Source: Gnetum montanum
Lineage: Eukaryota > Streptophyta > Gnetopsida > Gnetales > Gnetaceae
Reading direction: 5' to 3'
Assembly (NCBI GenBank): GCA_015680685.1
Contig: MNCI01006604.1
Span: forward strand, 62,001 to 126,000
Length of the DNA stretch: 64,000 bases
The position numbers were made by a program, and so were the translations under genes. Under the pieces are notes generated by a model. The model saw only the letters and a program-made list of their open reading frames with translations, was not told the DNA's origin and searched no databases. The number at the start of each line of letters is the position of its first letter. Position 1 is the stretch's first letter. Below are positions 11,959 to 23,831 of the stretch, in pieces.

Positions 11959-12480
11959 TTGGGCCTAAGTGGACCTCATGGTGATGTTGAGCAACTCATT
12001 GACATAAATCACTTAGATCTTAAGCCTGATAGTTTTGTTGACCACATAGCCTCAATAGAGAAACCTCTTCAGTGGCCAAAACACCTAGTTAAGACCGTTG
12101 ACCTTGAAGCTAGTGACATTATGGAAGACTCTCTAGTTGAGATTCCTATCATGACACAGTGGTGAGGAGAAAATACTAAGTTTCTCACTAAAGCCTCAAT
12201 AGGCTCAAGACATCACCAAGGTCCTTCAAGATAACATTAAGGCCTTTTCCTAGTCATATGAAGATATGATAGGTCTTAACCCTCACCTAGTACAACATAA
12301 CATCATACTTGATCCTAGTATCAAACTAATTAAGAAAAAAGTTATCATCTAGACCACAATGATGAGGAGAAAGCACTTGAAACCAAGTTCCTCACCAGAA
12401 CTTAAACCTACTCAAGACAACATTAAACTCTTGTTATCATCACATAGCCTTGATTACATCTAACACTCACATGTTTGCTT
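11959..12480 (+). pseudogene. Tat-type pol fragment (region just N-terminal to RT)
   Basis: The plus strand encodes a broken copy of the segment between protease and reverse transcriptase. Readable pieces are DLEASDIMEDSLVEIPI (matches DIEAENFTEDPLNEIPI of element A RT, 36771-35302) and, after stops, a piece ending LVQHNIILDPS, matching IFQHNIILDPK of A. The palm motifs never appear; near 12455 the sequence jumps to what looks like the end of integrase (..DYI-stop before ACATCTAAC, as at 15600). So most of pol has been deleted between these two points. Confidence 0.6.
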
Positions 12481-12570
12481 GTAATGTTGTTTATCATTGT
12501 TGATAGTTGCAAAAAATGATCAATGTTGATGAATTCAATGGTCTACAACAAGTGAGCTACAAAAAATGAT

Positions 12571-15064
12571 TGCTCTCTTTTAATCTCTCTATTTGGCACA
12601 ATAAATGAACTACAAGTTTTGTAAATTTAATGCACATCATATAACTTTCTCTATGCTATAATGATGGTCATCTATGGTGACATAGTCTACTATTTGTCTC
12701 ATGTGGCCTTATGCATTATCTTGTAATAACATATTTTCTTTATTTTGTTTTCTTGTCCTCTTTGAGTTATGCTTGCAGGATAAATCCTAGAACTCATTAC
12801 AAAAGTGTAGCTCATCATGACATCAAGTTTCCATGTGACCTTGATGCATATGATTTGGTTAGCTTGTTCTACCATATCAAGAGTTCTTATTTTACATCAT
12901 TTCCATTACCATTCCTTGAGCCTAACCCCATAGCCTACTTATGGCCTTCCTTTCCTTGAAAACAATGATGACCATGTTTGACACTCATGCGCTATGGCCA
13001 TGTGATATTTCCTTCATCATGCTCCATGTTCAAGTATGCTGAATGTAACACATCTCACTTAATGGAAAAACCAAATTGAACCTATCCTTAGCAATTAAAC
13101 CCAATGAAGGTTTCACCCTATAAAAAAAAAGAGGAAAATGGAGAGGAAAATTACCAAGAAGTATAAAGTCCAATGAAGATCAAAAGATAAATCAATAGCT
13201 CTAAACATACAAGTGAAGGAGTCTAATGGCCAAAGAGACCTAGAAGTGGAGTGTTGGCTCCTCAAAAACATTATCGAGTAACCAACACTTCAATGCACGA
13301 AGCATGAAGACTACATCAATTAGCAAAAATGTCATTGCCACAATCATAACCATGATGTCAACATTTGGAAATAATTGTTAACCCTATAACTAATTCCTCA
13401 TGACCAAACATGGCATCTCATCATGATACTTATCCCATTCACAAGCACTCTTTAGAATGATTTGAGATAATAGGATCAAGCACAGAGAGGAAACATTGGT
13501 AATGGACTTGTAGTGGTGTTTTGTATTCTTTGTCAATATCTATTAGGTCAATCCTTCAAACATCAACAAAGAGAGGTCAATGAGAACCACCAAGAAAATA
13601 CATGTTTCAAACTTTTTGGCCTTGAAGCCTTCAACCCTATAATTAAGGCTAGAATTTTATTGTAAATGTAAAAGATTGTAAATCATGAGGTGAAATTTCA
13701 AAAACTTTAACTTTTGAGGCTGAAAAAATGGCTCATAAATTGTTATAGCCTCATTTCACAAGTGATAAAAGTTATGTCATGTCTATATTTGGGCTTTGAA
13801 AGCTTGAAAATGTCTCAGGAAATACCAAATTTGGCATTTCCATGGGTTTTTGTGCGGGTATAGCTTCAACTACATTGGAACCACTTACACCCAATGTTGG
13901 GGGGTTTGGATTTTCATTTTTATAGTAGTTTCCAACATGGTTTCCATAACCTTTAGTATTTCTCCACAAAACCAACATTGGAGAGGTTGAAGTTTTATTT
14001 TTTCAACAATTTCAACATTAATCAAACAATTCAAACATTGGTGCAACAATTCTAACGTGAATGATACAAAGCCAACATGGTATGCCAAAATTCTATTTAC
14101 TATTTATGGTATCCATAATGGTTTTTGTGTCTTGGGGATATCAAAACTTACAATAAATGAAAATTTACATTGGAAATCATGGTCCTCCACACCTATAAAT
14201 TTTATTAATCTATCAGTAATCATGGCAGAAATTTATAGCCAAAAACTAGCAATCTGATGGCCTATAAATAAAAATTTTGAACACATTAAATAGGTTTTAG
14301 GGACTTTAAAAATTTTGCAACCTTAAGTGATTGTAGCCATTGGCATTTACAATACTTTTTCAAATTTTGGCAATTGGTTAAGCATTGGAGACTCTTGGTG
14401 CATTTCACAATACCAAAAGTCAAGCAAATACCTTAACCTCGTACCTCCTTGGCAACCAACATTACATAACCTTACCTTCGTTGCACTAACATTGCAAAAA
14501 CCTTACCACTTGGGAAACCAATGTTGCAAAAAACCTTACTCCTTGATGAGCAACACTAAAGATATAAGCTACAAACCTATAAGGATTTTTGATGCCTGAA
14601 GGTGGAAAGTACCTAGATCATGAAGTTGAATATAGCACACAACCTACCAAATTCAACAAGCTTCAAGCTTCATCTGAGCAACACCTTTGTCCATTTGGGC
14701 ACACAACCTGCTAGCTTCAACAAGCTTCAACCTTCATTTGAGCAACCTATTTGTGCATTTGGGCACACAACCTAAATTGTTTGAACTTTATGCTTTGGAA
14801 TATTTTCATTATTTCAATCAATTTTTCAATTCATTTGTTATGCAAATTCATTCCAAGTTTAATTTATCTACTTTCTTTTAAGTTAGATATGCATTTTCAT
14901 TCAAATTATTTATCCCCTTTACATTCCCTAAGTCCCTAGGTGATTGATAAGATCATTCAAGGTGCCTTGGATCCTCTTTCTCAAAGGTCCTTGGGATCCA
15001 AGGTTAGGCTATTTCACCTAGAATTTTTGGTTTTCTAGCAACTAAATTTTTCAGGAATTACACA
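12571..15064 (+). repeat. Element F, left LTR-like repeat
   Basis: About 2.5 kb matching 15691-17839 collinearly: AATGAACTACAAG, TTTTCTTGTCCTC, AAGTCATGTCTATA-like and AAGTCCCTAGGTGATTGATAA segments recur in order at an offset shrinking from 3.12 kb to 2.77 kb. Extra length comes from local duplications: a ~61-bp tandem pair at 14640-14766 (each with TTCAACAAGCTTCAA and TTTGGGCACACAACC) and a ~40-bp repeat at 14440-14560. Both copies end ...TTACACA. Exact left end uncertain. Interpreted as LTR or 3' terminal region of a Tat element. Confidence 0.65.
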
Positions 15065-15290
15065 CCTAGCTAAAACCAATTAAGCAATTAAGGCCTAAGT
15101 AACCAAAAACAACATAACTAGAGAATTTTGACATTGATAACCAAAAATTAAAAAATAAGAACTATTAAATTTGCTTATCTAGTTTAAGCAACATAGGGGT
15201 CCTAAAAGCCACAAGTGCATGTACACATAAGTCTGGAAGGCTCCATCAAAATAGTTAGAATGGTTCTATCTAACTTCATAAAAAATGAGA
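15065..15290. other. Element F residual internal sequence
   Basis: About 225 bp between the left repeat and the integrase tail. No clear primer binding site follows the repeat end and no ORF is visible. It is probably a deletion remnant of the element's interior. Confidence 0.4.
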
Positions 15291-15603
15291 AGAATAAGGA
15301 GCTACATACCATAGATCTAGCTTCAGTGAAAGAGTAGCAAATACAAATGCTTTCTCACATTGAACAATATCAAGAGAGGAAAAAGCAACATCATCAACAT
15401 GACTTGAACAAGTGAAAGATCAAGGAAAGAGACTTGGTCCTCAAGATTTTTTGTGAACAAGAAAACAAGTTTTCAACCAATTGGGAGGGACCTTTCTTGG
15501 TCACTAAGGCTTATGCCAATGGAACATTCAGGATGGTAAACATGGATGGGAATGAAATGGCCAACCTAGTCAACCATTCCTATCTCAAGCCTTATTACAT
15601 CTA
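15291..15603 (+). pseudogene. Element F integrase C-terminal tail
   Basis: Plus-strand frame ending at 15603. After a degraded lead-in with one or two stops comes KERDLVLKIF, then NWEGPFLVTKAYANGTF and, after a short gap, VNHSYLKPYYI with stop. This is the GPY/F module at the end of Ty3/Gypsy integrase and is close to the corresponding end of element A (NWEGPYLVTKAFDNGAF ... LFLKPFYI). The catalytic core and zinc finger are absent. Its position directly before the right repeat is as expected for the 3' end of pol. Confidence 0.8.
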
Positions 15604-15690
15604 ACGTGATCTTCTTTACAAGTGAATCAAGAATTGACATCGATGGCCTTTCCAACTTATAGTAAGACAACCTGCATGATCCACATCTAT

Positions 15691-17839
15691 CACTCTCTTT
15701 TTTTAAGATAATGAATGAACTACAAGTTTAATAGATCTAATGAACATCACACAGATCTCTCTATGATTGTAATGATAGTATTCTATGGTGACCTAGTTTG
15801 TTGGTTGCCTCATGTATCCCTATGCATTATTTTGTAGCAACATATTTTCATTATCTTATTTTCTCGTCCTCTTGGAGTTGCACTTGCAAGATGAAGCTTG
15901 AATCCATTGTAAAGGTATGACTCATCACATTGATAAGTTACCATGTGATCTTGATGCATGAGATTTGGTAACCTTATCTTGTCATACCAAGAGTGCTTGT
16001 CTCACATCACTTCTGTCACCCCTTTTTTAGCCACAATCTTAAAACCTAATTATAACTTGCTTACCCTATATAAAAATGATGATCTATGCTTGGCATCCAT
16101 GCATTATGGTCATGTGAAATTTCCATTGTCACACTCTACTATCAAGTTCATTGGATGTAACACATATTATTCAATAAGAAAATGAAATTAATTTTATCCT
16201 TGGAAATGAAACCTAATGAAGGTTTCATTCCAAAAAAATAAAAGACAAAAAAAGAGAAGGAAAGCTACTAAGAAAGTCAAGAAGTCACTAAAATGAAAAA
16301 GAGAGATCAATGACTCTGAATAACAAAGGGAGAAGCCTAATGTTCAGAAAAACCTTGGAGTGAAGTGTTGGTTCCTCTAGAACATTACTAAGTAACCAAC
16401 ACTTCAAAGCATGAAGTTCAAAGACTATGTAGATTAGCCAACATGTCACTACCATACCATAACCATGATGTCAACATGTGGAATTCACTATTAAACCCTA
16501 TAACCATTCTTTTGTAACCAAACATAGACTTGATCCTATATCACCTCATCATAACCTTATATTTCCATCACAAGCACTCTTTGGCATGATTTGATAGTAA
16601 CAGAATCGAATGTCAAGAGGAAACATTAGTGATAGACCTGTGGCAGTATTTTAGATTCTTTGTTGATGTCTCTCGGGTCAATCCCAAAAATTTCAACAAA
16701 GAGTAGCCAATGAAACACTACTAAGAAATTTCATTTTGCAATTCATAGCCTTCACCACTAAATTTGAGGTATGATTTCATTTTGAAAAATTTCATTGTGG
16801 TTCACATGCTACATTCTTTCATACTTCAACTTTTTGAGGCTAAAAAATGCCTCATATGTTGTTATTGCCGCACTTTTGAAGTGGAAAAAGTTATGTCATG
16901 TATGTGGTTGGGCATGGTAAGGCTGAAAATGCCTTTGGAATTTCCAAATTTGGATTTTCCATGGGTTTTATATTGGTCAAAGAAAGAAATATGTTGAAAC
17001 CACCTATAGCCAACATAGGAATTGTTGGACTTTAATTTTCACAACAAGGCCAACGTAGTTTTCATGGGACCTAGCATATCTTTTCAAGGCCAACAAAGTT
17101 TTGATGAAGCTAGCATATTTCTCATAGCTAGATTACTTCAACATATTTTTGATGGCCTTTGTGCATCAAGCTTACCATAAATTGAAAAATAAGTTGGAAT
17201 AGATGACCTAGCATACCTAGAAATTATAGTAATTTGTTAGCAATCATGGTAGAAAATTTTTAGCAACAAATCAAATAAAAATGATCTATTTAAATCAAGT
17301 TCAAATAAATTAAAAATAATTTTTGGCACATCTTCATTTTTCTAAGCATAGAAACTCATAGAGCATCGTAAAGCACCAAGAGGTCCAACAACCAAGCAAC
17401 CATTTTCAACAACCACCAAGCATATCTATACGTGGGAACTAGCAAAGAGTTTTGAGAGTGGAACTTTGGAGCACCTGGATTATGGAGCTAATTACAAGAT
17501 GCACTCTGCTAGCTTTTCCAAGACTACAACCATCTCTCACATAGCTGTTTGTGCAATTTAAGCACAAAACTTGAACTTGCTTGTAACTATTATTATTTTT
17601 AACAAAATTTGTAATTTATTTGTTTGTGCAAGTTTATTTTTCATGTTTCTATTTTTTAAATCTGCATTTTACATTCAATATACTTAAACCATATTTACAA
17701 TTTGTAAGTCCCTCGGTGATTGACAAAACCACCTAGGATGCTTTGGATCCTCTTCTTAGAAGTCTTTGGAACCCAAAGTTAAATAGTTCCACTTGGAATT
17801 TTTAGTTTTCCCAACACTAAATGTTTTAGATGTTACACA
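15691..17839 (+). repeat. Element F, right LTR-like repeat
   Basis: Partner of 12571-15064. It starts within TCTCTTTTTTTAAGATAATG, shortly after the integrase stop, and ends GATGTTACACA at 17839. Divergence from the left copy is high, with many single-base changes and several deletions, so the element is old. No ORF of note. Confidence 0.65.
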
Positions 17840-19034
17840 CTTTAAATTACCATTTTAACACTCGAGGGATCCTTGTTAATGATTGAAATAATGTTGATCA
17901 TCACTAGGATAATGTTAAGTGGATGTTAAAGGTTACATGGATCCAATAGAATCTTCCAAAGATGAGTTCTAGTGTCCTGTCATATGGCTAATGATGTCAA
18001 ATGATGATGATGTTAACTTGGACATCATACAAGTGGAACATGATAATCTAGGCATTTTAAGGATTCTAGAATTGCCAAAACTAAGGTTCATCTTCTTAGG
18101 GATGATGTAAATTAGTTATTAGAGGTTTGAAAAAAAAAACTTAAGATTAAAAGATAAAATTTTAATGTGAGATATAGTGGTAATCAAACATCAATATCAC
18201 CTGCCATCATCTAGGTGCAAGATGTTCTTTTAACCTTTAAAACATTGTTGGAAGCATAAAAAATAAATCTTATGTTCTATGTCATGATTAGAATCATTTG
18301 TAGGAAGCCTGTAAAAGCATAAGATATTATTCAAGATGATGATTTTAGGGGGTTTTCATAGTCCAAGGTGATGTGATAATGTTGAAACTATACTTATTTT
18401 AGTTACTGAAGTACTAAAAAGGTATGTATAATAGACCTAAATTAGCTCTTGAAGACATATTGAGAATATGGTCATCTATGATTAAAATAAGATGGAACAT
18501 ATTTGTAAAAGTTATTCTTTCTTACATCTTTTATCAATGGTATACTTTCCATAATCCTTTTCTATTCCAAGGAATCACAATCATTTCACATGTTATTACT
18601 TTATAAGCTCTAAATATTGCTTCTAAGAAGAACAATTCCTTTTACTTTAAACATTGAGAGGAATGAAATGCTTATACCTTTGATTATGTTTTTCATATTG
18701 GCTTTTCTGTGTCCTTGCCATTATATATTTGAGTTTATAGTTTTTGTTTAAACGAAAAAAAACATGTAAGCATGTTTATTAACTTGAAACTTAATAACTT
18801 AGAAATCATTTTAAAAATCTATGATAGTACATTTATGCCCACTTGGATCTAGTTATGAAGTAGGTTCACTCCAATGGAAAATTAACTTCAAACTCACTAA
18901 TCTAGATATTATCAGAAGATAGATAATATGCTAGAAAATAAGAAAACTAGCTATCTTCATTTATTAAAAAATAATATTACATTAAAATTTCCAAATCTCA
19001 AAATATTCAAAACCTCTCCAAACACTCAAATGTT

Positions 19035-19059
19035 GTTGTAGAGCATGATGCTCTACAAC
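19035..19059. repeat. 25-nt perfect inverted repeat
   Basis: Two 12-base arms (GTTGTAGAGCAT and ATGCTCTACAAC) are exact reverse complements around one central G. It can form a stable hairpin or small cruciform. No adjacent U-tract or gene gives it a role. Confidence 0.9.
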
Positions 19060-19497
19060 CACACAATGGATCTTCTTAATGCAAGACATAACCAATGGAG
19101 AATCTCTTCCATAATCTAGGATTGAGATCTTCACACATAAGTAAGACCAAGAATACATAGGCTAATGCATCACTTAATTGACATTGAAGCTACAACCACC
19201 TATGCATTCACTCAATGTGCTCTCTCACACTCTTGCTCAAGCTCAACATATGGACTTACATGACATCTCATCTCTCTATAGTTATACAAGCGTGAAACAA
19301 AATCCATATTTATTGATACAATAGGACAAGGTCTAGAAAACCTTTCTCAAGCTTAACTATAAAATTCCATGATGATTTAATCTTTTCCCACCTTCTCACA
19401 ATTGTTTCTCAAATTGGAATAAATGATTCTAGAATTTTTCCTAGATGTATGAATTATCTTTGGCCTCCTTAGATTGCTTCCTATCAAATCTATACTT

Positions 19498-19750
19498 TCA
19501 AGAGAGATGTCTCTTGAGTTTGGAAGATGTCTTCTTTATGGGTGAGATGCCTCCTCTTAGTTGAGATGTCTTACTTGGGATATCCCAATAGTCTAGAAGA
19601 TGTCTCCACTCTAGGGAGACATATCCAACAATTCTAGGACATCTCCTATTAAGCCTTAACTCTCAAAAAAGATGTCTCTTGAATGTCCCAAATGTCTCCT
19701 ATGAAGTTCTAGCTCTCAGATAAGACATCTCCTTAACCTTTGAGACATAC
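19498..19750. repeat. GATGTCTC-motif cluster
   Basis: The motif GATGTCTC or its variants (GATGTCTT, GATGCCTC) and the complementary form GAGACAT recur roughly every 20-35 bases in both orientations. It looks like a degenerate short-unit repeat; no coding frame runs through it. Confidence 0.6.
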
Positions 19751-19889
19751 CCAAAGAGTCTAAAACCTATAAAAATCACATGTAGGGAAGAGAACAAGGG
19801 AATTGGAAGAGGTGTCCCTACACCATATCTTCCATTCTTAAAAGAATGAACTTATGTGAACAAGACAATAGAGGTTAAATTGAACAATA

Positions 19890-19906
19890 CCCCCCCCCCC
19901 CCCCCC
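19890..19906. repeat. Poly-C run
   Basis: Seventeen consecutive C residues (G on the opposite strand). It creates an artificial poly-glycine stretch in a minus-strand frame. Length is liable to sequencing error. Confidence 0.9.
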
Positions 19907-19983
19907 AATGAAGTTTGGTCTTAAAACATTAAGCACAAATGAAATATTAACATTTTTTGGTAAATTAATTTCAAAATAATTAT

Positions 19984-20132
19984 TGATAAGTAGCAGGTAT
20001 TTCCTACACTCAACCATATGAATCATTACCGTGTACACATGATCTAGTTGAATTTTGTGAACTACATTTACCTAAGGGACCTATATCCTTAGATGGTGAA
20101 AGACATAATTACTAGTCATTCTCTTTTCATTC
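19984..20132 (-). repeat. Element C 3' LTR, outer segment
   Basis: Starts TGATAAGTAGCAGGTATTTC and continues CCTACACTCAACCATATGAA, collinear with the first 150 bp of the G LTRs (TGATGAGTGG..., TACACTCAACCATAT). It breaks at CATTC (20128-20132) where element D begins and continues after the second CATTC at 28399-28403. Confidence 0.85.
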
Positions 20133-22879
20133 TATTGGTGACCATTTGGGACACCACAACCAACAAGTGTCCTCGAATAGGGTTTAGGTGCTTGTTAGTC
20201 TCTTACAACACCAAGGCCCAAATACCTCCAAATAGACTCAGTAGTTAATCTAAGTATGTGTGTGTGCTGTTGCGGTGTGTGGCTGCAAAATATGAAATGA
20301 TTGCATTGTGTGTAAACTACAAATGACTTATCTTAAAGAGATTCAACCAACTTTACCAAGTACTATGAGTTGTTGAGAGTTCCTATTTTGTTCAATTGCC
20401 TAGTCTACGCAGTCCTTATAATACCTACTTGTAACAAATAAAATTTTGCAAAAACATTTGAGCACAAATTTGCGAATATACTTCTAATTTTCCCAAGAGA
20501 AAGAGATAGTTCCACAAGAAAACTAGAAATAGAGCAAGATTCAATCAAAATAGACAGAAAAGAAAGCAGAGTTGCATGGTCCTCAAATATTTAAATAAGG
20601 TAAAATGACACGATTAAACACTTTGCAATAAAGCTATCCCAAATTCAATAACTATGAATTTTTCAAACTTCCAAGGCTCAAATAAGCAATTTCTTCAAGA
20701 CAATCCTACTATGCTACCAAAAAATTGCTGCGTAAACAACCACGTACAAGACTCCATTTTGGCTAGATAACGAATGTCAAAAATTGCATTCAACAGAACC
20801 TTCAAAAGACTTGACAATTTCTGATTGAAATACCATAGAGATTCACTTTAAAGATAAAATAAAGCTATTCTAGTCCCATCAAAATGGCAAACATTTTCTG
20901 AACCCTCTTGACTATTAAATTGTTCAACGGCATGACTACAAGTAGAGGCTCTCTTACAAAAATCCAAATAGCAATTCTTATACATTGTACAATAATCAAA
21001 TTTACTACTAAAATGCTTCTAAGGCTTTCAAACACAAGTGCTTCTATGGAAAAATTTAATAGAAATTTCAATTGTGCAACAAGAATAATAAGAGCAGTCT
21101 AAAAATCCCAAAATTACTTGCCAAGGATGATACTATCTAAACCACTAGCTAATCAATTTAAACAAAATAAANCTTCTCCCAAGTCCTCCAAAGTGTGTTG
21201 GCCCCCCCTCCCCCCTTTTCTTTCTAACCCCTGAAGCCTTTTTATAGGGTTCAAAGGTAGTTACATTCTAAAATATCTTAGCTAACTTCTCTCCCAAGTA
21301 ACTTGCCCAACAAGTTAGGAAGTTGGAAAGTTAAAAGAAAATCATGCTAACATTGGCATGTGTCTTTACATATTTAAAATAAAAATAAAAATTAAAGCTA
21401 AGGAGCTTCATTTAATTGATATTATATATACATATATATAGTTTTTAATTATTTTGTTAAATATTTTAACCACCGATGCTTGCATAAAGTTATAAACGAG
21501 TGGTAGTAATAAGATATACACCTTGCTGTAAATGTGGGTGAAAGCGGCATACGGTCTTTAGAGTCAATGGATAAAAATAAATCTTCTTCATCTTCCCTGT
21601 ACTGGTAAATTTCATGGATAATCAGTAACAGTTCCAAGAATAGTGGGCGTAATCAGCTAGTTCATTTTCCTTTTTCTTATCTCTACGCAAAACCTGTAAG
21701 AACCAACACATGCTCTAACCCGTTCCTGGTGCTGACTCCTGCAATTGCGGTTTGCTGGACACAGCCATGCTGCCGGAGTTAACATACAACATCAACCCTA
21801 ACCTCTTCATGTTTCTATAACCTGTCTCATGTTGATATCTCGAATCTAAATTTCTTTCTTGCCATATATAAAATATGTTTGTTATAGAAATATCCAAGAA
21901 AGTAGCAAACAAGAATGGATCAATAATGCGGGCCTTTCTGGTGGTTACTAGTGCTTATGACCACCATTTTCAAACAAGGTGTGCAGGCACATCATTTTTA
22001 GGATAGTGCATGGTGGTGTCCTCAGATTGGCCCCTACAGTCGTGGCGACTATGAGGAGGAGGAGTTGCTGTTTGGAGCTTTGAATTCGAGTTCGATTTTG
22101 GTGATCCATGGCGTTGGTGTGGACGTTGCCAACGACCTCTTATATGGGGGAAGTAGCGATTCTTGGACTGTGGACTGTGCCTATGGTGCTCGTGACAATG
22201 ATGGCAAGCGTATGATCATTTGTGACATTCACAAGGTCTAGCAGCATACTTGCTATGGCAGGATCACTGACTCTGATGATATTCCGTAGTGTTTCCTGTG
22301 CACCCGGTGCCGCAACCTTTTCTTTTATGGAGGAAGAATAGTACCCCATTGAAAATGTGACAATTCAATCATAGAAACTCTGCAATAGCACCATATTAGC
22401 TCCAATCTAGAAACAAAGCAACAACTCCAGGACTGTTTTCCCATCAGTTGCAGCTATTTCATTCATTTTTTCCTTGAAATACCTTGCCAATGCATACAGT
22501 GGCTATCAACTGCTCTTTGCCGTATAAACAACTGTTGAAATCTTATAATGGTGACTCCAATAACGTTAATTTTAATTTCTTATTATTGTATTCAGGAATG
22601 GGATTGTTGGCTCTTTTTAACCAATAAAGCTTTCCAATCTCTTTTTAATCTTCCCCTCACACAAGAGCATTGGTATCATTTGAAAGTTGAAACACTTCTG
22701 TAGCCTTTTGTTAGTGTCTTATTTTGCTATACGTTTACCCAGCAAATTTCCAAATGAAACTTCTGGCATTATGCATATCAATAAGACACAATGATCGTAT
22801 TTTTTATTTGAATATTTTCTTTGTTTAATTTATATTTTATCACCTTTGATGTTCCATGAAATGGCTAAATGTGCCAACA
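20133..22879 (-). repeat. Element D 3' LTR
   Basis: 2747 bp, aligned with 25475-28398 throughout. It lacks about 175 bp present in the other copy (26517-26691), and the gap falls exactly at an undetermined base, 21172. Contains a TA-rich microsatellite near 21421-21442 and the PHD-like segment near 21986-22314. Confidence 0.9.
21986..22314 (+). pseudogene. Captured PHD-finger gene fragment (left LTR copy)
   Basis: On the plus strand, opposite to the element's genes, one frame from 22023 reads QIGPY, an acidic EEEELLFGALN block, then VDVANDLL, and a PHD zinc finger: DSWTVDCAYGARDNDGKRM, ICDIHKV, stop, QHTCYG, then FLCTRCR. The spacing is that of a PHD finger (C-x-C, about 10 residues, C-x2-C, W/V-Q-H, C-x2-C). 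The second Cys of the first knuckle is Tyr here (CAY) and the CD-x-C position is His. Two stops (near 22240 and 22290). The pattern with acidic block, VDVANDLLY and PHD resembles plant MMD1/PTC1-type proteins of male reproduction; this is from memory and needs a search. Confidence 0.8.
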
Positions 22880-22897
22880 TTTCTATCCCCTTAAAAG
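22880..22897 (-). promoter_or_regulatory. Element D polypurine tract
   Basis: Minus strand reads CTTTTAAGGGGATAGAAA directly followed by the LTR start TGTTGGC. Purine-rich and correctly placed, it fixes the inner edge of the 3' LTR. Confidence 0.85.
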
Positions 22898-23085
22898 CTT
22901 AAAGAAATTTATGCAGCCTCATTTTAAAACTAAACTGTACTTGAAGATTTTATTGAACTTTTTATAGTTGAAAACATAAATCCTTTTGGAGGAAAATTCC
23001 CATCAAACATAAGGTTTGATAGTATAAAAACCTCATTCCTAAGAAAAATGACAAACTATACATTATCAAGTCCTTTGTTTATGGA
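22898..23085 (-). other. Element D spacer between protease and 3' LTR
   Basis: Only about 190 bp separate the protease stop from the polypurine tract. No pol domain fits here, which shows directly that RT and integrase are missing rather than decayed. Confidence 0.7.
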
Positions 23086-23816
23086 CTATTCTTGAGATGG
23101 GAAGAGAATGATGAGAGTTACTCTGGTAGGAATCCTCATATCTCTAACCTTCTCATAAGCAATCTCTCTATTATTTTTTGGCTTACTGGAGCTTTCAACT
23201 TGATCTTCTTGAGCTTTTTCTTTAGCAATCCTCTCATCTTCTTTCTCAAATGAATTATCATTTTCTTGGAGTATACAAATTTTGTTTTCAACACCTCCTT
23301 TCTCAACCATTTTACTTTTTCCATTTGAAGTAATGTTATCAATCATCAAAGGTTCACTATAGATGTATATCTGATTTGGTTCTCCTTTCAAAGGTAACCA
23401 CATGTGAGAATAATTTGTTGATATGTAACCTGAGAAATTCTTGCTCCAACTTCTACTTAATAAGAGACTATGTGAATCTGGTATGTCTGCCACTTGAATA
23501 GTTACTCTACTTCTGATGTGGGGTTCAGAAGCAATTTTCAATAGAACATTTGGTAATTGACCCACAATCTTCACTCTAATTTTATCCACTTGAAAAATCT
23601 TTCTATTTGATTTTTTAGGAATCAAACTGAGTTTTTTACATATAGACAATGGCATTATAGTAGATGTAGCTCCAGAATCAACCAAACAATTGTGTAAGTA
23701 TTTATCCTTTAGTTTCATTGTCAAAAGAAAAAGAGGAGCTTCCTTATCATACGAGGTCTTTAATTTCTCATCATTATTTGACACATAACTTAACTCTGAT
23801 TCTCTAACTCTCTTTT
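23086..23816 (-). CDS. Element D aspartic protease
   Basis: A minus-strand frame open to 23086, entering by about 23816 with KALEFIKGKKR. The retropepsin active site LVDSGATST is at 23658-23687 (DSGA codons 23668-23679), followed by IMPLSICKKLSL, a flap-like stretch and the conserved DIPDSHSLLLSRSW element that ends Ty3/Gypsy protease folds. A Lys/Glu-rich tail follows to the stop. The active site is intact. It lies one base out of phase with gag upstream, so expression would need a frameshift or the break is a mutation. It would cleave the gag precursor in the particle. Confidence 0.85.
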
Positions 23817-23831
23817 TACCTTTAATGAACT

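Larger units (their letters stand above)
17840..19983. other. Unassigned AT-rich sequence
   Basis: No recognisable gene or transposon domain in about 2.1 kb. It holds a 25-nt perfect palindrome (19035-19059), a cluster of GATGTCTC/GAGACATC-like motifs (19498-19750) and a 17-base C run (19890-19906). Ends immediately before the LTR of element C. Confidence 0.5.

Noticed and set aside
12711-12959. Plus-strand 82-codon frame with an apparent signal peptide
   Set aside because: Lies in the F left repeat; the aligned right copy (15830-16080) does not keep the frame.
19838-20038. Minus-strand frame with a run of glycines
   Set aside because: Produced by the poly-C tract at 19890-19906; crosses the border into element C's LTR.
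22140-22349. Minus-strand open frame opposite the PHD fragment
   Set aside because: Shadow of the plus-strand PHD coding sequence.
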